DNA of 64,000 nt from Bacillus sp. SD088 (GCF_017355205.1 NZ_JADIJK010000001.1:372001-436000); one strand, 5' to 3'; positions 35,978-44,298 are shown, numbered from the stretch's first letter. The notes: generated by a model from the sequence alone, not told the origin. Numbers and translations are program-made.

Positions 35978-36727
35978 TTATAAGTATTTCCACTCTTTCT
36001 TCTCTACTTCTCTCAATATTTTTATTGCCTTTTCAGGGTAATCAGTAAAAATAGCGGCCACTTTTGCTGTGAAGAAGTTTGTCATATCTTCTTCTTTGTT
36101 AATAGTAAATACCCTCACTGGGAATCCCTTTTGTTGCGCCTCTGCAACCTGTTCACGCTCTGTCTCAGGACGATACGTGTGCAGGGCTTTTGCTCCAATT
36201 TCCGCTGCATACTCCCAAGGGTTTTCGAACTTTTTCATATATAAAATAGCACATTCAAGCTCATTGTTCATCGAGATAACCCTTTTTAGAGAATCATGAT
36301 TAAAGGAGGAGACGATTGATCGATGAATAGACTGATATTCTTCGAGTTCTTGAATCATTTTTTTCTCGATCCCCGTATCTTCTTTAACAGGATTCTTAAT
36401 TTCAATATTTAATTCTATATCAGTATTTTGAAGTAACGCCAATACTTCTCGAAAGGTGGGGATGGTTTCACCTGTAAATTCAGATGAGAACTTTGAACCA
36501 GCATCAAATGCTTTCACTTCTTCGACTGTATAATCTCTAACTTTTCCTGTTCCATTTGTAGTGCGGTCCAATGTATAGTCATGAATAACAACTAATTCAT
36601 CATCCCTCGTGAGTTGAATATCCAATTCAATTCCATCGACTCCAAGTCTAACTGCCTCTTTAAAAGCAGCGATCGTATTCTCAGGATGTGTTCCAGAACT
36701 ACCACGGTGTGCAAATATTTTTGTCAT
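35978..36727 (-). CDS. Glycerophosphodiester phosphodiesterase, cytoplasmic
   Basis: 249 residues, UgpQ-like GDPD domain without signal or membrane segment: IFAHRGSSGTHPENT, GIELDIQLTRDDELVVIHDY, LDRTTNGTGKV and a C-terminal AAIFTDYPEKA. It hydrolyses glycerophosphodiesters to glycerol-3-phosphate plus alcohol. The ATG at 36727 has AAAGGAG 9 bp upstream; the TTG before it is less suited. As the upstream gene of the phosphodiester locus it could split glycerophospho-glycosides brought in by the importer. Repeat M2 lies directly upstream of the RBS and may carry its promoter. Confidence 0.92.
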   Translation of the reverse strand: MTKIFAHRGSSGTHPENTIAAFKEAVRLGVDGIELDIQLTRDDELVVIHDYTLDRTTNGTGKVRDYTVEEVKAFDAGSKFSSEFTGETIPTFREVLALLQNTDIELNIEIKNPVKEDTGIEKKMIQELEEYQSIHRSIVSSFNHDSLKRVISMNNELECAILYMKKFENPWEYAAEIGAKALHTYRPETEREQVAEAQQKGFPVRVFTINKEEDMTNFFTAKVAAIFTDYPEKAIKILREVEKKEWKYL

Positions 36728-36751
36728 CAATATAAACTCCTTTATTGAGGA

Positions 36752-36957
36752 TGTTCAAAAAGTCCGGTAAACATGACACTTCGAGTTTCTTCGTTGGCTC
36801 GCTTTTCCGCTCCTCATGTACCTACTGTCGTACATTCCGGTGCTCAAAGCTTCGCCGCCTCGAACTTTCGACGTACAGGATGTACTAGTGTCGGTGTTGC
36901 TGACAGGACGTCAGCGTTTTTAACCAACTCGGTCCTTTTTATCCTCCTTTTTGAACA
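36752..36957. repeat. Long copy (M2) of the TGTTCAAA-ended intergenic repeat
   Basis: Begins TGTTCAAAAAGTCCGGTAAA and ends CGGTCCTTTTTATCCTCC then TTTTTGAACA. The ends are inverted repeats and match those of the 56-bp M1 at 5585-5640. The inner 140 bp contains smaller dyads. An apparent ORF inside it is not a gene. Confidence 0.65.
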
Positions 36958-37011
36958 CGTACTTATTTGGGAATATTCCATCTTTATCTTATATGACTTA
37001 ACTCTCTTTGA

Positions 37012-37515
37012 CTATGATTCAATATCAATTTCTCCTTCCTTATGACTTTCTAGTTTATTCTTTTCTAATAGAAGTCCAACATTTGTGATTAGAAAGGAAA
37101 CGACAACAGCGCAAATGACAATTGCATAAAAGCCGGCCCCTATTCCTATGCCAACACCTCCAGCAAATAAAATCATAGCCGCTGAGGTGAGTCCAATCAC
37201 TTTAAGTCCATCCTTCAAGATCATTCCTGCGCCCAAAAACCCTAGGCCGGAAACAATTTGAGCGGCCAAACGCATCGGATCCATCATTTTCCCACTATTA
37301 TGTTCACTTAGCATATCCGCACTTTGGATAGAAATAATCGTAATCAATGTGCAAGCTACACAGACATATGTATACGTTTTGATCCCAGCGGGTTTGCTTT
37401 TAAATGATCGATCTAAGCCAATTAAAAAGCCAAGAACAGCACTAATTACAACACGCACAAACATCTCTTGATGACCCTGAATGTATTCTTCAAATAAATA
37501 ATGTAAAAATGACAT
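37012..37515 (-). CDS. MgtC/SapB family membrane protein
   Basis: 167 residues with about five hydrophobic segments. The MgtC signature is visible: GFLIGLDRSFKSKPAGIKTY near residues 31-50, QIVSGLGFLGAGMILKDG around 88-105, then LTSAAMILFAGGVGIGIGAG. Members of this family adapt cells to low magnesium or acid stress, in some cases by acting on the F-ATPase. GGGAGGAA precedes the ATG. It stands alone, with no magnesium transporter gene alongside. Confidence 0.9.
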   Translation of the reverse strand: MSFLHYLFEEYIQGHQEMFVRVVISAVLGFLIGLDRSFKSKPAGIKTYTYVCVACTLITIISIQSADMLSEHNSGKMMDPMRLAAQIVSGLGFLGAGMILKDGLKVIGLTSAAMILFAGGVGIGIGAGFYAIVICAVVVSFLITNVGLLLEKNKLESHKEGEIDIES

Positions 37516-37762
37516 ACTATTCCTCCCATTGTCTAGTCAGTGTTCCTAATCAAATTAAAATACCTGCCATGCAAGAGGGAGAATGTACATTTAAAACCGA
37601 CATGGTCCACTCGTTCATCATTGCGGTCTTAAAAAGGCTAATGTTGATTCCACTAGATAGAAAGCCCATGAAAAACAGGGCGTTCTAAATGGATTTTGCA
37701 GATGGGCTAACAATCAGTTTGTATGAAAAGAAGTGCATTAGGACGATTAAAGAAAAGAAAAA

Positions 37763-37826
37763 ACCCTTAAAAAAACTTAATAGACTTTAATGCTGAAATG
37801 GAGTCCATTAAACTTTTTTAAGGGTT
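37763..37826. repeat. Long imperfect inverted repeat
   Basis: AACCCTTAAAAAAACTTAAT faces ATTAAACTTTTTTAAGGGTT across a 24-bp middle (37763-37782 with 37807-37826). It would fold into an AT-rich hairpin followed by T-rich DNA. It may be a terminator-like hairpin or a small mobile remnant. Confidence 0.5.
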
Positions 37827-38076
37827 CTCTTCTTCTCTACCCGAAATATTAACAAAAGATGATTTGCACACTCCACAACCTGGTTGCGCTTTCACTATAT
37901 TATATAGATACATCCTTTCCCTGTCAATCATTTTTTTAATCTTTCAATGGAGTTACTTTCCACCAATCCATATAGACATCCGCCAATGTTTGCAGTAGAA
38001 TGAAGGCGCATCCTAAGTTGTTTTTATTCTGTTCCCAACATCGATACCTATTCCACGACTGGATAAAGTGAAACTT

Positions 38077-38220
38077 CAATCAGTGGGGGTTTTCCTTCAT
38101 CCCCCCACTGATTGTTAGTTGAACCAATCGGGCTTTTACGGGCAGTGTATCCCCCACCTATGCTTCTCCGTATTTTCTAAAGCCCTGAGGTGGGGGTATT
38201 ACTGCCCGTTAATGCGGGAT
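38077..38220 (+). ncRNA. Structured element resembling an IS200/IS605 right end or omega-RNA scaffold (orphan)
   Basis: Two strong hairpins are adjacent. One is CAATCAGTGGGGG with CCCCCACTGATTG (38077-38089, 38102-38114). The other is a 21-nt arm CGGGCAGTGTATCCCCCACC.. with AGGTGGGGGTATTACTGCCC.. (38139-38159, 38188-38208), nearly fully paired. GGGCTTTTA (38130-38138) can pair with TAAAGCCC in the loop of hairpin 2, forming a pseudoknot. A last small hairpin CCCG-TTAATG-CGGG competes for the end of hairpin 2. Hairpin plus pseudoknot is the layout of TnpB guide scaffolds, but no tnpB is present. Identification is by pattern and recollection only. Confidence 0.4.
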
Positions 38221-38300
38221 AAAAAAGATTATAAGTAAATTTGCCGTTGGAAGAATCATGCGTAACACTATATTTACAATAAAGATAGGATGATAAATTT

Positions 38301-39188
38301 ATGAGATTATCAACAACGACCCATATTTTTGGAACTAGACCTGATGGAAGTTACCCTTCTTATAAGGATTCAATTAAAAGATGTGTAGATATTGGTTTCA
38401 ACGTGTTAGATATCCACTTTTGCCAAGCAATCAATGGGAGAACAGAATTAGTGAAGGAAAATTGGCAAGAGATCATCGAGGATGTACGAAATGAAGCTGA
38501 TAAAATGGGCGTCGAATTTACTCAGTCGCATCCTGTGTTTATCAAAGGCCATATTAAAAATTATAAAGAGGATTTCCAAGCACATTACCAGGAAATGATG
38601 AGACGTTCGATTATAGCCAGTTCGATTCTTGGTGTTAAATGGGCAGTATTGCATCCTTTAGAGGATCGAGAAAAATCTCCATTTGATGTGGAAGCCAACA
38701 TTCAGGCAAATATGGAGATGCATGATTTTGTTATAGAACTTGCAATGAGGCACAATGTCGGGATTGCCTATGAAAATATGATTGAAGGACCAAAAACAAA
38801 ACGTCGCTTTTGCAGCGAAGCAGGGGAATTAGCCACTTTAGTTGACGCCTATCAGGATTCTCACATTGGAGCTTGCTGGGATTTTGGGCATGCTAATTTT
38901 CTTTATCAGGATCAAAGCCAGGCCCTTCGAACTCTTGGTAAACGTTTAAAAGCCATCCATGTCAATGATAATGATGGAGCAGGTGATGATCATCTGTTTC
39001 CCTTTCATGGAACAGTCGATTGGCATCAGCTCTTACCTGTCTTAAGAGAAATTGGTTATGAAGGGGATTTCACCTATGAAACACATAAAGAAACCATTCG
39101 ACTACCAGACCATCTACGAGATCAAATCGCTAAAACGGGCTATGATATTGGACAGTATTGTCTTTCTCTTATTGATGGCGAGAACTAA
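38301..39188 (+). CDS. Sugar phosphate isomerase/epimerase family protein (TIM barrel)
   Basis: 295 residues of the xylose isomerase-like TIM barrel fold. Metal-site elements are GIAYENMIEGP (Glu), GACWDFGHANF (Asp/His), AIHVNDNDGAGDDHLFPFHG and FTYETHKE (Glu). It lacks a signal peptide. AGGATG lies 8 bp before the ATG. It is a single-gene unit ended by a hairpin. The usual dehydrogenase partner is not adjacent, so its substrate is unclear. Confidence 0.85.
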   Translation: MRLSTTTHIFGTRPDGSYPSYKDSIKRCVDIGFNVLDIHFCQAINGRTELVKENWQEIIEDVRNEADKMGVEFTQSHPVFIKGHIKNYKEDFQAHYQEMMRRSIIASSILGVKWAVLHPLEDREKSPFDVEANIQANMEMHDFVIELAMRHNVGIAYENMIEGPKTKRRFCSEAGELATLVDAYQDSHIGACWDFGHANFLYQDQSQALRTLGKRLKAIHVNDNDGAGDDHLFPFHGTVDWHQLLPVLREIGYEGDFTYETHKETIRLPDHLRDQIAKTGYDIGQYCLSLIDGEN

Positions 39189-39212
39189 GAGAGTTACCAT
39201 ATTACAGCCGGA

Positions 39213-39284
39213 AAAATCCCTATCCATCCGTAAATTTACCCTTTATAAAGGACATTTACTAGCTGGAGTAGGGATTTTTCTATT
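39213..39284 (+). terminator. Terminator after the isomerase/epimerase gene
   Basis: AAAAATCCCTA pairs with TAGGGATTTTT (39213-39223 with 39269-39279). The loop is long (about 45 nt) and itself has a short dyad. Confidence 0.55.
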
Positions 39285-39330
39285 TTGGCTTTATTAAGAA
39301 GAGCGCTCCGAACTCTGCTTACCCGATTTA

Positions 39331-39455
39331 TTGCTTTTTCAGGTGCGTAGCGCCACTCTACGAACCTTTTTGCACTGATTTTCTGCTCTTTTAGGTGCGT
39401 AGCACACCCTACGAACCCCTTTGCACTGATTTTCTGCTCTTTCGAGTGAATAGCA
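39331..39455. repeat. 51-bp tandem repeat
   Basis: TGCACTGATTTTCTGCTCTT occurs at 39371 and 39422, and AGGTGCGTAGC or a variant at 39341, 39393 and 39444, giving about two and a half copies of a 51-52-bp unit. The minus strand stays open because 51 is a multiple of 3, but I do not regard it as a gene. Confidence 0.7.
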
Positions 39456-39576
39456 TCATTTTCGGACGTAGCCATCTGGTCGCTGCCACTGCTTTTGCTT
39501 TGAATTCCGTCTCCGGAAACGGTAAGCTGGCTTTAATTTCCCGGACATAAACAAAATTAAAATACGCTCAAAGGTA

Positions 39577-40266
39577 TTATTTTAATACCTTGTGGAGTAT
39601 GCTCATTTTTTCTCTATCAAAGGTGTTTATGAAGGAATCATCCACTCTTACACCCTTCCCAAAATGAAATTGGGAAGCACCAACTTGTGTGTGGATTTCT
39701 TCGATATTATCAGGGTGCAGTCCCCCACCTAATAAAATATCAGGCCCATTTTGTTTTTTTGAAAGCTGCACTAATGATTGTAATGCTGTAACCCCTTCTG
39801 AACACGAGGGCTTTCCACCAGATGTTAAGATGCGTTTTACATGTTCTTTATATGGAACTAATGCTTCATACGCCTCTGTCAATGAGCGAACTTCGTCAAA
39901 GGCCCGATGAAAAGTGATATCTAAGTCTGGGTGCGCGTGAATAATAGACTCAATAAACGACAAATTCAGCGTATGATCAGGTTGAATAGCTCCGATCACG
40001 ATTCCCTTTACCCCCAGTTCATGTAAGTACTTTATATCCTCCAGCATCACTTTTAATTCATTATCCGAATATATATGGCTATAGCCATGAGGGCGAACCA
40101 TAACTTGAACCGGAATGAAAACATGGTCGAGTACACTTTTTACCACACCATAACTGGGAGTTAAACCACCTTCTTCAATTCCAGAAACAAGCTCCAGTCT
40201 GTCAACAGCCAGTTCCTCGGCCTTTATCGCATCGACAAAATTTTGCACAATTACTTCAATTTGCAC
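39577..40266 (-). CDS. cutC: CutC family copper homeostasis protein
   Basis: 229 residues, CutC TIM barrel: QIEVIVQNFVDAIKAEELA, DRLELVSGIEEGGLTPS, VQVMVRPHGYSHIYS, GIVIGAIQPD and ITFHRAFDEV, and later ILTSGGKPSCSEG. Despite the name, a direct role in copper handling is unproven for many members. The start is GTG at 40266, since AGGAGG lies 8 bp upstream; the ATG six codons earlier precedes the AGGAGG and cannot use it. It begins 23 bp after the asparaginase gene, so the two are probably co-transcribed. Confidence 0.92.
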   Translation of the reverse strand: MQIEVIVQNFVDAIKAEELAVDRLELVSGIEEGGLTPSYGVVKSVLDHVFIPVQVMVRPHGYSHIYSDNELKVMLEDIKYLHELGVKGIVIGAIQPDHTLNLSFIESIIHAHPDLDITFHRAFDEVRSLTEAYEALVPYKEHVKRILTSGGKPSCSEGVTALQSLVQLSKKQNGPDILLGGGLHPDNIEEIHTQVGASQFHFGKGVRVDDSFINTFDREKMSILHKVLK

Positions 40267-40289
40267 GGATATTACCTCCTGCATTTATT

Positions 40290-41285
40290 TTACAGTGAAA
40301 ACACTGTTTCTACTTTTCCTACTTCTTCGCCTGCATCATTTTTGACCACAGCTGGTCGTAATGCCTTCAAAGATGCAATCGTATTTTTATTACTGTAGCC
40401 GATTTGCTCCAAGATGGAGGCCAGAATATTCGGCCATACTTCTTCTGAACCACTTAATACCTTTAATGAAAAAGCTATTCTTTCCTTTTTCAAACCAAAA
40501 CAGTAGACACCTTGCGCTCCACCTTTTGCTACGATATTAGAGTCTCTTAACAAAACAGAACAGACAAAATGCTCAGAAGCAACAATATCGGGGTTTTCGT
40601 TCATTAATTTCGTCATTTGGATCACGGCATCTCTTATTTCTTTATCTTCGATTAAATCTGGACAGGCAAGCTTTAAATATGTAATTGCCATGTTCTTAAG
40701 TGGTATAGCAAAGACTGGAACACCACAGCCGTCTACACCTGTTTTTATTTTGTCTTGAGAAATCTCAGCCAGACTTGAAAGAATCGCCACAATTTTTCGC
40801 TGAAGCGGGTGATCCATTTGCCAATAATCTTCAAGGGGGTAACCGAGCACTCGACATACTGCAAGAAAACCTAAATGTTTCCCGGCACAATTATGGTATA
40901 GTCTTCTCTTTTCTTGTCCATTTCGAATCATTTCATCTCTTGGCTCTGAATTTAGAGCAAGCGATGCTGCACAATACAAATCCGTTTCTGCTACTGGTAT
41001 TTTCCCCAGCAATGACTCCAAAGCTGCTATATGATAAGACTCTCCACGCTGAGATGCTGTAAATAAGGTAGCTTCTTCGTTTGTTAGCTGATATTTTTCC
41101 TTCACACCTGTCATAAAAGCTGGAATAGCCTGAATCGGTTTAGCAGCAGAACGATAATAGACATATTGTTCTACATCGCCCACTTGATACAGCGTTTCAA
41201 ATTGATCACTGACTCCACAGATCAACCCGTCATGAATATTTTCAACTAATCCAGCTCTTGTTTCTTCTATTAATGAACTCATCAT
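40290..41285 (-). CDS. Asparaginase family protein (type found in Rhizobium and Bacillus)
   Basis: 331 residues of the asparaginase_II family (Pfam PF06089 type), structurally unrelated to AnsA/AnsB of enterics. Typical motifs are RSAAKPIQAIP, HNCAGKHLGFLAVCR and GVDGCGVPVFAIPL. It is expected to hydrolyse L-asparagine to aspartate and ammonia in the cytoplasm. ATG at 41285 with GAGG 8 bp upstream is preferred; upstream in-frame codons lack a site and a second ATG follows directly. Substrate assignment is by family only. Confidence 0.85.
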   Translation of the reverse strand: MMSSLIEETRAGLVENIHDGLICGVSDQFETLYQVGDVEQYVYYRSAAKPIQAIPAFMTGVKEKYQLTNEEATLFTASQRGESYHIAALESLLGKIPVAETDLYCAASLALNSEPRDEMIRNGQEKRRLYHNCAGKHLGFLAVCRVLGYPLEDYWQMDHPLQRKIVAILSSLAEISQDKIKTGVDGCGVPVFAIPLKNMAITYLKLACPDLIEDKEIRDAVIQMTKLMNENPDIVASEHFVCSVLLRDSNIVAKGGAQGVYCFGLKKERIAFSLKVLSGSEEVWPNILASILEQIGYSNKNTIASLKALRPAVVKNDAGEEVGKVETVFSL

Positions 41286-41452
41286 GATGACTTCCTCTCT
41301 TATGTAACGATTGACTAAATTATACACGTTTCTACGCTCTTCATCATTCTTTACTGAAATTTAAGAGAGAAACGCTTATTTTTGATAATTTAAGACTCAT
41401 ATGGAAATTATAATGTTAGGATTTCAATGAAAGTCGATTGGAGGTAAGCATA

Positions 41453-41575
41453 ATGGCGAAAAGTCAACGTAAAGACAATGCCAATCGTTCAGGACAGCCT
41501 GAACCTTTAAACGGCTCTAAAAAAGTGAAAAATAAAAACCACTCCCGTCAAAATCATGCAGGGAAGGGTATGTAG
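41453..41575 (+). CDS. sspP: Small acid-soluble spore protein P
   Basis: 40 residues starting MAKSQRKDNANR. The core GQPEPLNGSKKVKNKNHSRQ is the diagnostic part of SspP (CotL) of Bacillus. GGAGG stands 8 bp before the ATG. Such minor SASPs are made in the forespore under sigma-G; I could not fix a confident sigma-G promoter. The gene is well below usual ORF-length cut-offs. It shows that the organism forms endospores. Confidence 0.88.
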   Translation: MAKSQRKDNANRSGQPEPLNGSKKVKNKNHSRQNHAGKGM

Positions 41576-41589
41576 CAAGCTCTTTGAAA

Positions 41590-41682
41590 GAGGCTGGGAC
41601 AAAAGTATTCGGTGTATATATTTCGCTTAGATAGTGCATTGTTCGTTTTTGGAACTTAGCGTTTTAGTTATGTCCCAACCTC
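41590..41682 (+). repeat. Intergenic repeat R3 (short copy of GAGGCTGGGACAAAA family)
   Basis: Starts GAGGCTGGGACAAAAGT and ends TTTTAGTTATGTCCCAACCTC, with the inner GTGCATTGTTCG block kept and about 45 bp missing relative to R1. It lies 14 bp after sspP. Confidence 0.7.
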
Positions 41683-41749
41683 TTCCTACGATTAGTCAAG
41701 TGAAAATTAAAAGAGAATCAAGGATTTCTCAAGGTCATAATCCCAATCA

Positions 41750-42688
41750 TTATGCTTTTTTGTTATATAACCATGCTTGCATGGCAGCACCAATCAAACC
41801 TGACTCATTCTCAAGCTCGGAAATTTTAATTTCCACATTATCTACCAATGATCGCATTCCCATCGTGTTGATTTCCTCTTGGACCAAATCAATGATCCAT
41901 TGTCCCTCATTCATTACGCCTCCACCTAATACGACTACTTGAGGATTGAATAAGTGAATAAGATTAACTATGCCATAGCTAAGTCCATGAATCATGGTCT
42001 GAATCACCTGCTTAGCAATCGGGTCCTTTTGTCGATAAAGTGCAAACACATCACGACTTGTTACATCAGTAGAGAGCCCCAGCTCTTGCCGGGCCATCTG
42101 CATTCTTTTGCCTATCCATGTTCCCGAAGCGTACGTTTCTAAACACCCCTTCAGTCCGCAATTACATGTTTCCCCATTTATATCAATCGACATATGACCA
42201 AGCTCGGCACCTCCACCCCACACGCCTCTATGTAGCTCGCCGTTTGAGAGAATGCCCCCGCCTATTCCTGTACCAAGGGCAAGGCATATCACCTCTTTGT
42301 GACCTTTCGCTGTACCGAAAACGGATTCAGCTAAAGCCAGTACATTTACATCATTGTCTACAAACACAGGTAAATCTGTATATGTGGCAATGTTCTCCCG
42401 AAGATTGACTCCATTCCAATCTTTAATATTCGGTGTTCCTGAGATCACCTTTCCTTCATAAAAATGGACTTGTCCAGCCGTCCCAATTCCTATTCCATCA
42501 AGTTTGATTTTGTGGGAATCAGCCCACTCTATTAATTCCAAAATAATTGTCTTTAATAAAATGAGAATTTCCTCTTTTCCCATCTCTGGGGTCGGGACTG
42601 TTTTTTTAAAAAGAACTTCTCCCTCGCTGCCGACAATTCCTGCAGCTACTTTCGTACCGCCAATATCTAGACCGATCCCATAAACCAT
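41750..42688 (-). CDS. ROK family sugar kinase (glucokinase or ManNAc kinase type)
   Basis: 312 residues. ATP-binding GIGLDIGGTKVAAGIV at the N-terminus, substrate-site VFVDNDVNVLALAE, LGTGIGGGIL, the ExGH-type AELGHMSID, and the ROK zinc motif CNCGLKGCLETYAS. It phosphorylates a hexose or N-acyl hexosamine in the cytoplasm. No NanK is present in the sialic acid cluster of this window, so this kinase could fill that step, but ROK sequence alone does not separate glucokinase from ManNAc kinase. AGGAAGTG precedes the ATG. Confidence 0.9.
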   Translation of the reverse strand: MVYGIGLDIGGTKVAAGIVGSEGEVLFKKTVPTPEMGKEEILILLKTIILELIEWADSHKIKLDGIGIGTAGQVHFYEGKVISGTPNIKDWNGVNLRENIATYTDLPVFVDNDVNVLALAESVFGTAKGHKEVICLALGTGIGGGILSNGELHRGVWGGGAELGHMSIDINGETCNCGLKGCLETYASGTWIGKRMQMARQELGLSTDVTSRDVFALYRQKDPIAKQVIQTMIHGLSYGIVNLIHLFNPQVVVLGGGVMNEGQWIIDLVQEEINTMGMRSLVDNVEIKISELENESGLIGAAMQAWLYNKKA

Positions 42689-42899
42689 TGATTACACTTC
42701 CTATCTTTTCAAATCAATAAATTTGACCGAAGTCCAACTCCATTTTTTCTAGATCATAAATATTATTGTATCATTTCTCATCCGCAAAACGATAGACAAT
42801 TTTGATTGTGAAAAGCCCTAATGAACTTATCGCTGAATTGAATGTTTTGGCCATAGAACATGTCAGGAAAATTAAACAACATGATAATGTAAATGGAAG

Positions 42900-42940
42900 T
42901 CCCCCTATCTCAAGCTCTCTAGAACCTTAAGATAGGGGGA
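42900..42940 (-). terminator. Terminator after an orphan binding-protein gene
   Basis: TCCCCCTATCT...AAG pairs with CTTAAGATAGGGGGA (14 bp with one mismatch) 9 bases after the stop codon. Confidence 0.65.
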
Positions 42941-42948
42941 TTACTGAA

Positions 42949-44298
42949 TTACTTTTGTGACATAGCCTCCTGTATCTTTCCAGTGGATTCTTCTTCAAGC
43001 TCACGCATAAGTGTATTTACATCAATATCAGTCTCTGCTAGTTTTTTTAAAGCTCCGCCAATATCGACAAAAATATCCCACCTACTTTGCATCTCTTCAT
43101 ATAAAGCCGGTTCTCCTGTAAACCATGCATCCCGATTTTTATTATTATAATACTGATTATTTGCCGCATATTGTTCAAGAATAGCTGGATCACTAAGCAC
43201 GCTGGCTGATGACCCATTTTGCACCATCTCTAATTGGTTTTCGGGAGAAATATACTCTAATAAAACTTGAAAGGCCTCATCCTTATGTTCACTGTAATTC
43301 GCGATGATCATCGGCGATGACCCTAAATATGGAGTTATATTTGGGGCATCTGGCCAGACAGGCGCTGGTAAGAGATCCATATTCTCTTGGGTTTCAAGGT
43401 CACCCATTCCCTCATTCAGGAATAAATTGGAGGCAAGCGACATTGCCGCTCTTTTTTCACAAAAGAGACACGAGCCTTCTGTTTCTGCGTCATAAATATC
43501 AGGAATATTATAGAAGGTATCCATCATATTGAAATATTCCCTGAATTCTGGTCGTTCATCAAATAGAAACTCTCCTGTTTCAGGATCAGTTATATTGATC
43601 GCAAACTCCTTTAACGGCATTTGAGCAGCAGCTGCTGTATTGCCCCAAGCAAACTCAAAGCCGACATAACTTATACCATTTCTTTCACCTGTCATTTGTT
43701 TCGCTATTGTAAATACTTCTTCCCAAGTCATATTTTTATTTGGATCAGGATAATCTACTCCAAATAAATCAAATATCTCTTTATTGTAATAAAGAGCAAC
43801 ATGTGAAGAACCATCTGGCAAGCCAATCATTCTCCCCTCCTCATCTAGTGAACGGATATAAGCTACAAGGGAGGGACGCAGCGTATCTATATTTAATCCA
43901 TGTTTAGCTGCTAAAGCATCAATCGGTTCAATCACATCTAATTCTTTGACTGGCGCCATATCATTGTACTGAATAATAATATCTGGTTTTACATTATTGG
44001 CATAAATTTCTTGAAGAGACTCCAAAGTATTTTCATAAGCTACATATTCAATTTCAATATTTTCTAATTTTTTATCAATATGATCAAACCTATCATGAAA
44101 GGATTCTTCTCCAAAGGCATACGCAATTTTGATTGTTACAGGATCCTTATCCTCTTCAGATACGTCAGACGTATTTGATTTATCTGTTTCTTCTTTGGAA
44201 TTGGTCCCTGTTTGATTAGAACAGGCTGTAATAAACGCTGTAAAGAATATGAAGATAAGCAATACGATCCCACTTCTTCTAAACCAAGATATTTTCAT
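42949..44298 (-). CDS. Extracellular sugar-binding lipoprotein (family 1), without permeases
   Basis: 449 residues. Lipobox FITAC with Cys26, preceded by a basic start MKISWFRRSG. It has the MalE/UgpB-like fold, including MTWEEVFTIAKQMT and YYNKEIFDLFGVDYP. The ATG at 44298 is chosen because GAGAGGGG lies upstream and the signal peptide then starts normally. It follows two Gfo/Idh/MocA genes and is related to the binding protein at 46.4 kb. No permease gene is nearby. Confidence 0.88.
   Translation of the reverse strand: MKISWFRRSGIVLLIFIFFTAFITACSNQTGTNSKEETDKSNTSDVSEEDKDPVTIKIAYAFGEESFHDRFDHIDKKLENIEIEYVAYENTLESLQEIYANNVKPDIIIQYNDMAPVKELDVIEPIDALAAKHGLNIDTLRPSLVAYIRSLDEEGRMIGLPDGSSHVALYYNKEIFDLFGVDYPDPNKNMTWEEVFTIAKQMTGERNGISYVGFEFAWGNTAAAAQMPLKEFAINITDPETGEFLFDERPEFREYFNMMDTFYNIPDIYDAETEGSCLFCEKRAAMSLASNLFLNEGMGDLETQENMDLLPAPVWPDAPNITPYLGSSPMIIANYSEHKDEAFQVLLEYISPENQLEMVQNGSSASVLSDPAILEQYAANNQYYNNKNRDAWFTGEPALYEEMQSRWDIFVDIGGALKKLAETDIDVNTLMRELEEESTGKIQEAMSQK

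Larger units (their letters stand above)
37516..38300. other. 785-bp intergenic region with structured sequences
   Basis: No protein gene seen on either strand. It holds a long imperfect inverted repeat (37763-37826), a cre-like site TGGTTGCGCTTTCA (37881-37894; 13 of 14 when read on the minus strand), and the structured element at 38077-38220. The remainder up to 37760 shows nothing I can name. Confidence 0.6.

Noticed and set aside
36773-37045. Apparent plus-strand ORF of 90 codons
   Set aside because: It lies mostly within repeat M2 and antisense to the MgtC gene end, with no RBS and no familiar protein features.
39236-39475. Minus-strand ORF of 79 codons with a repeated peptide
   Set aside because: It is produced by the 51-bp tandem repeat, whose period keeps the frame open. 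No RBS was seen.
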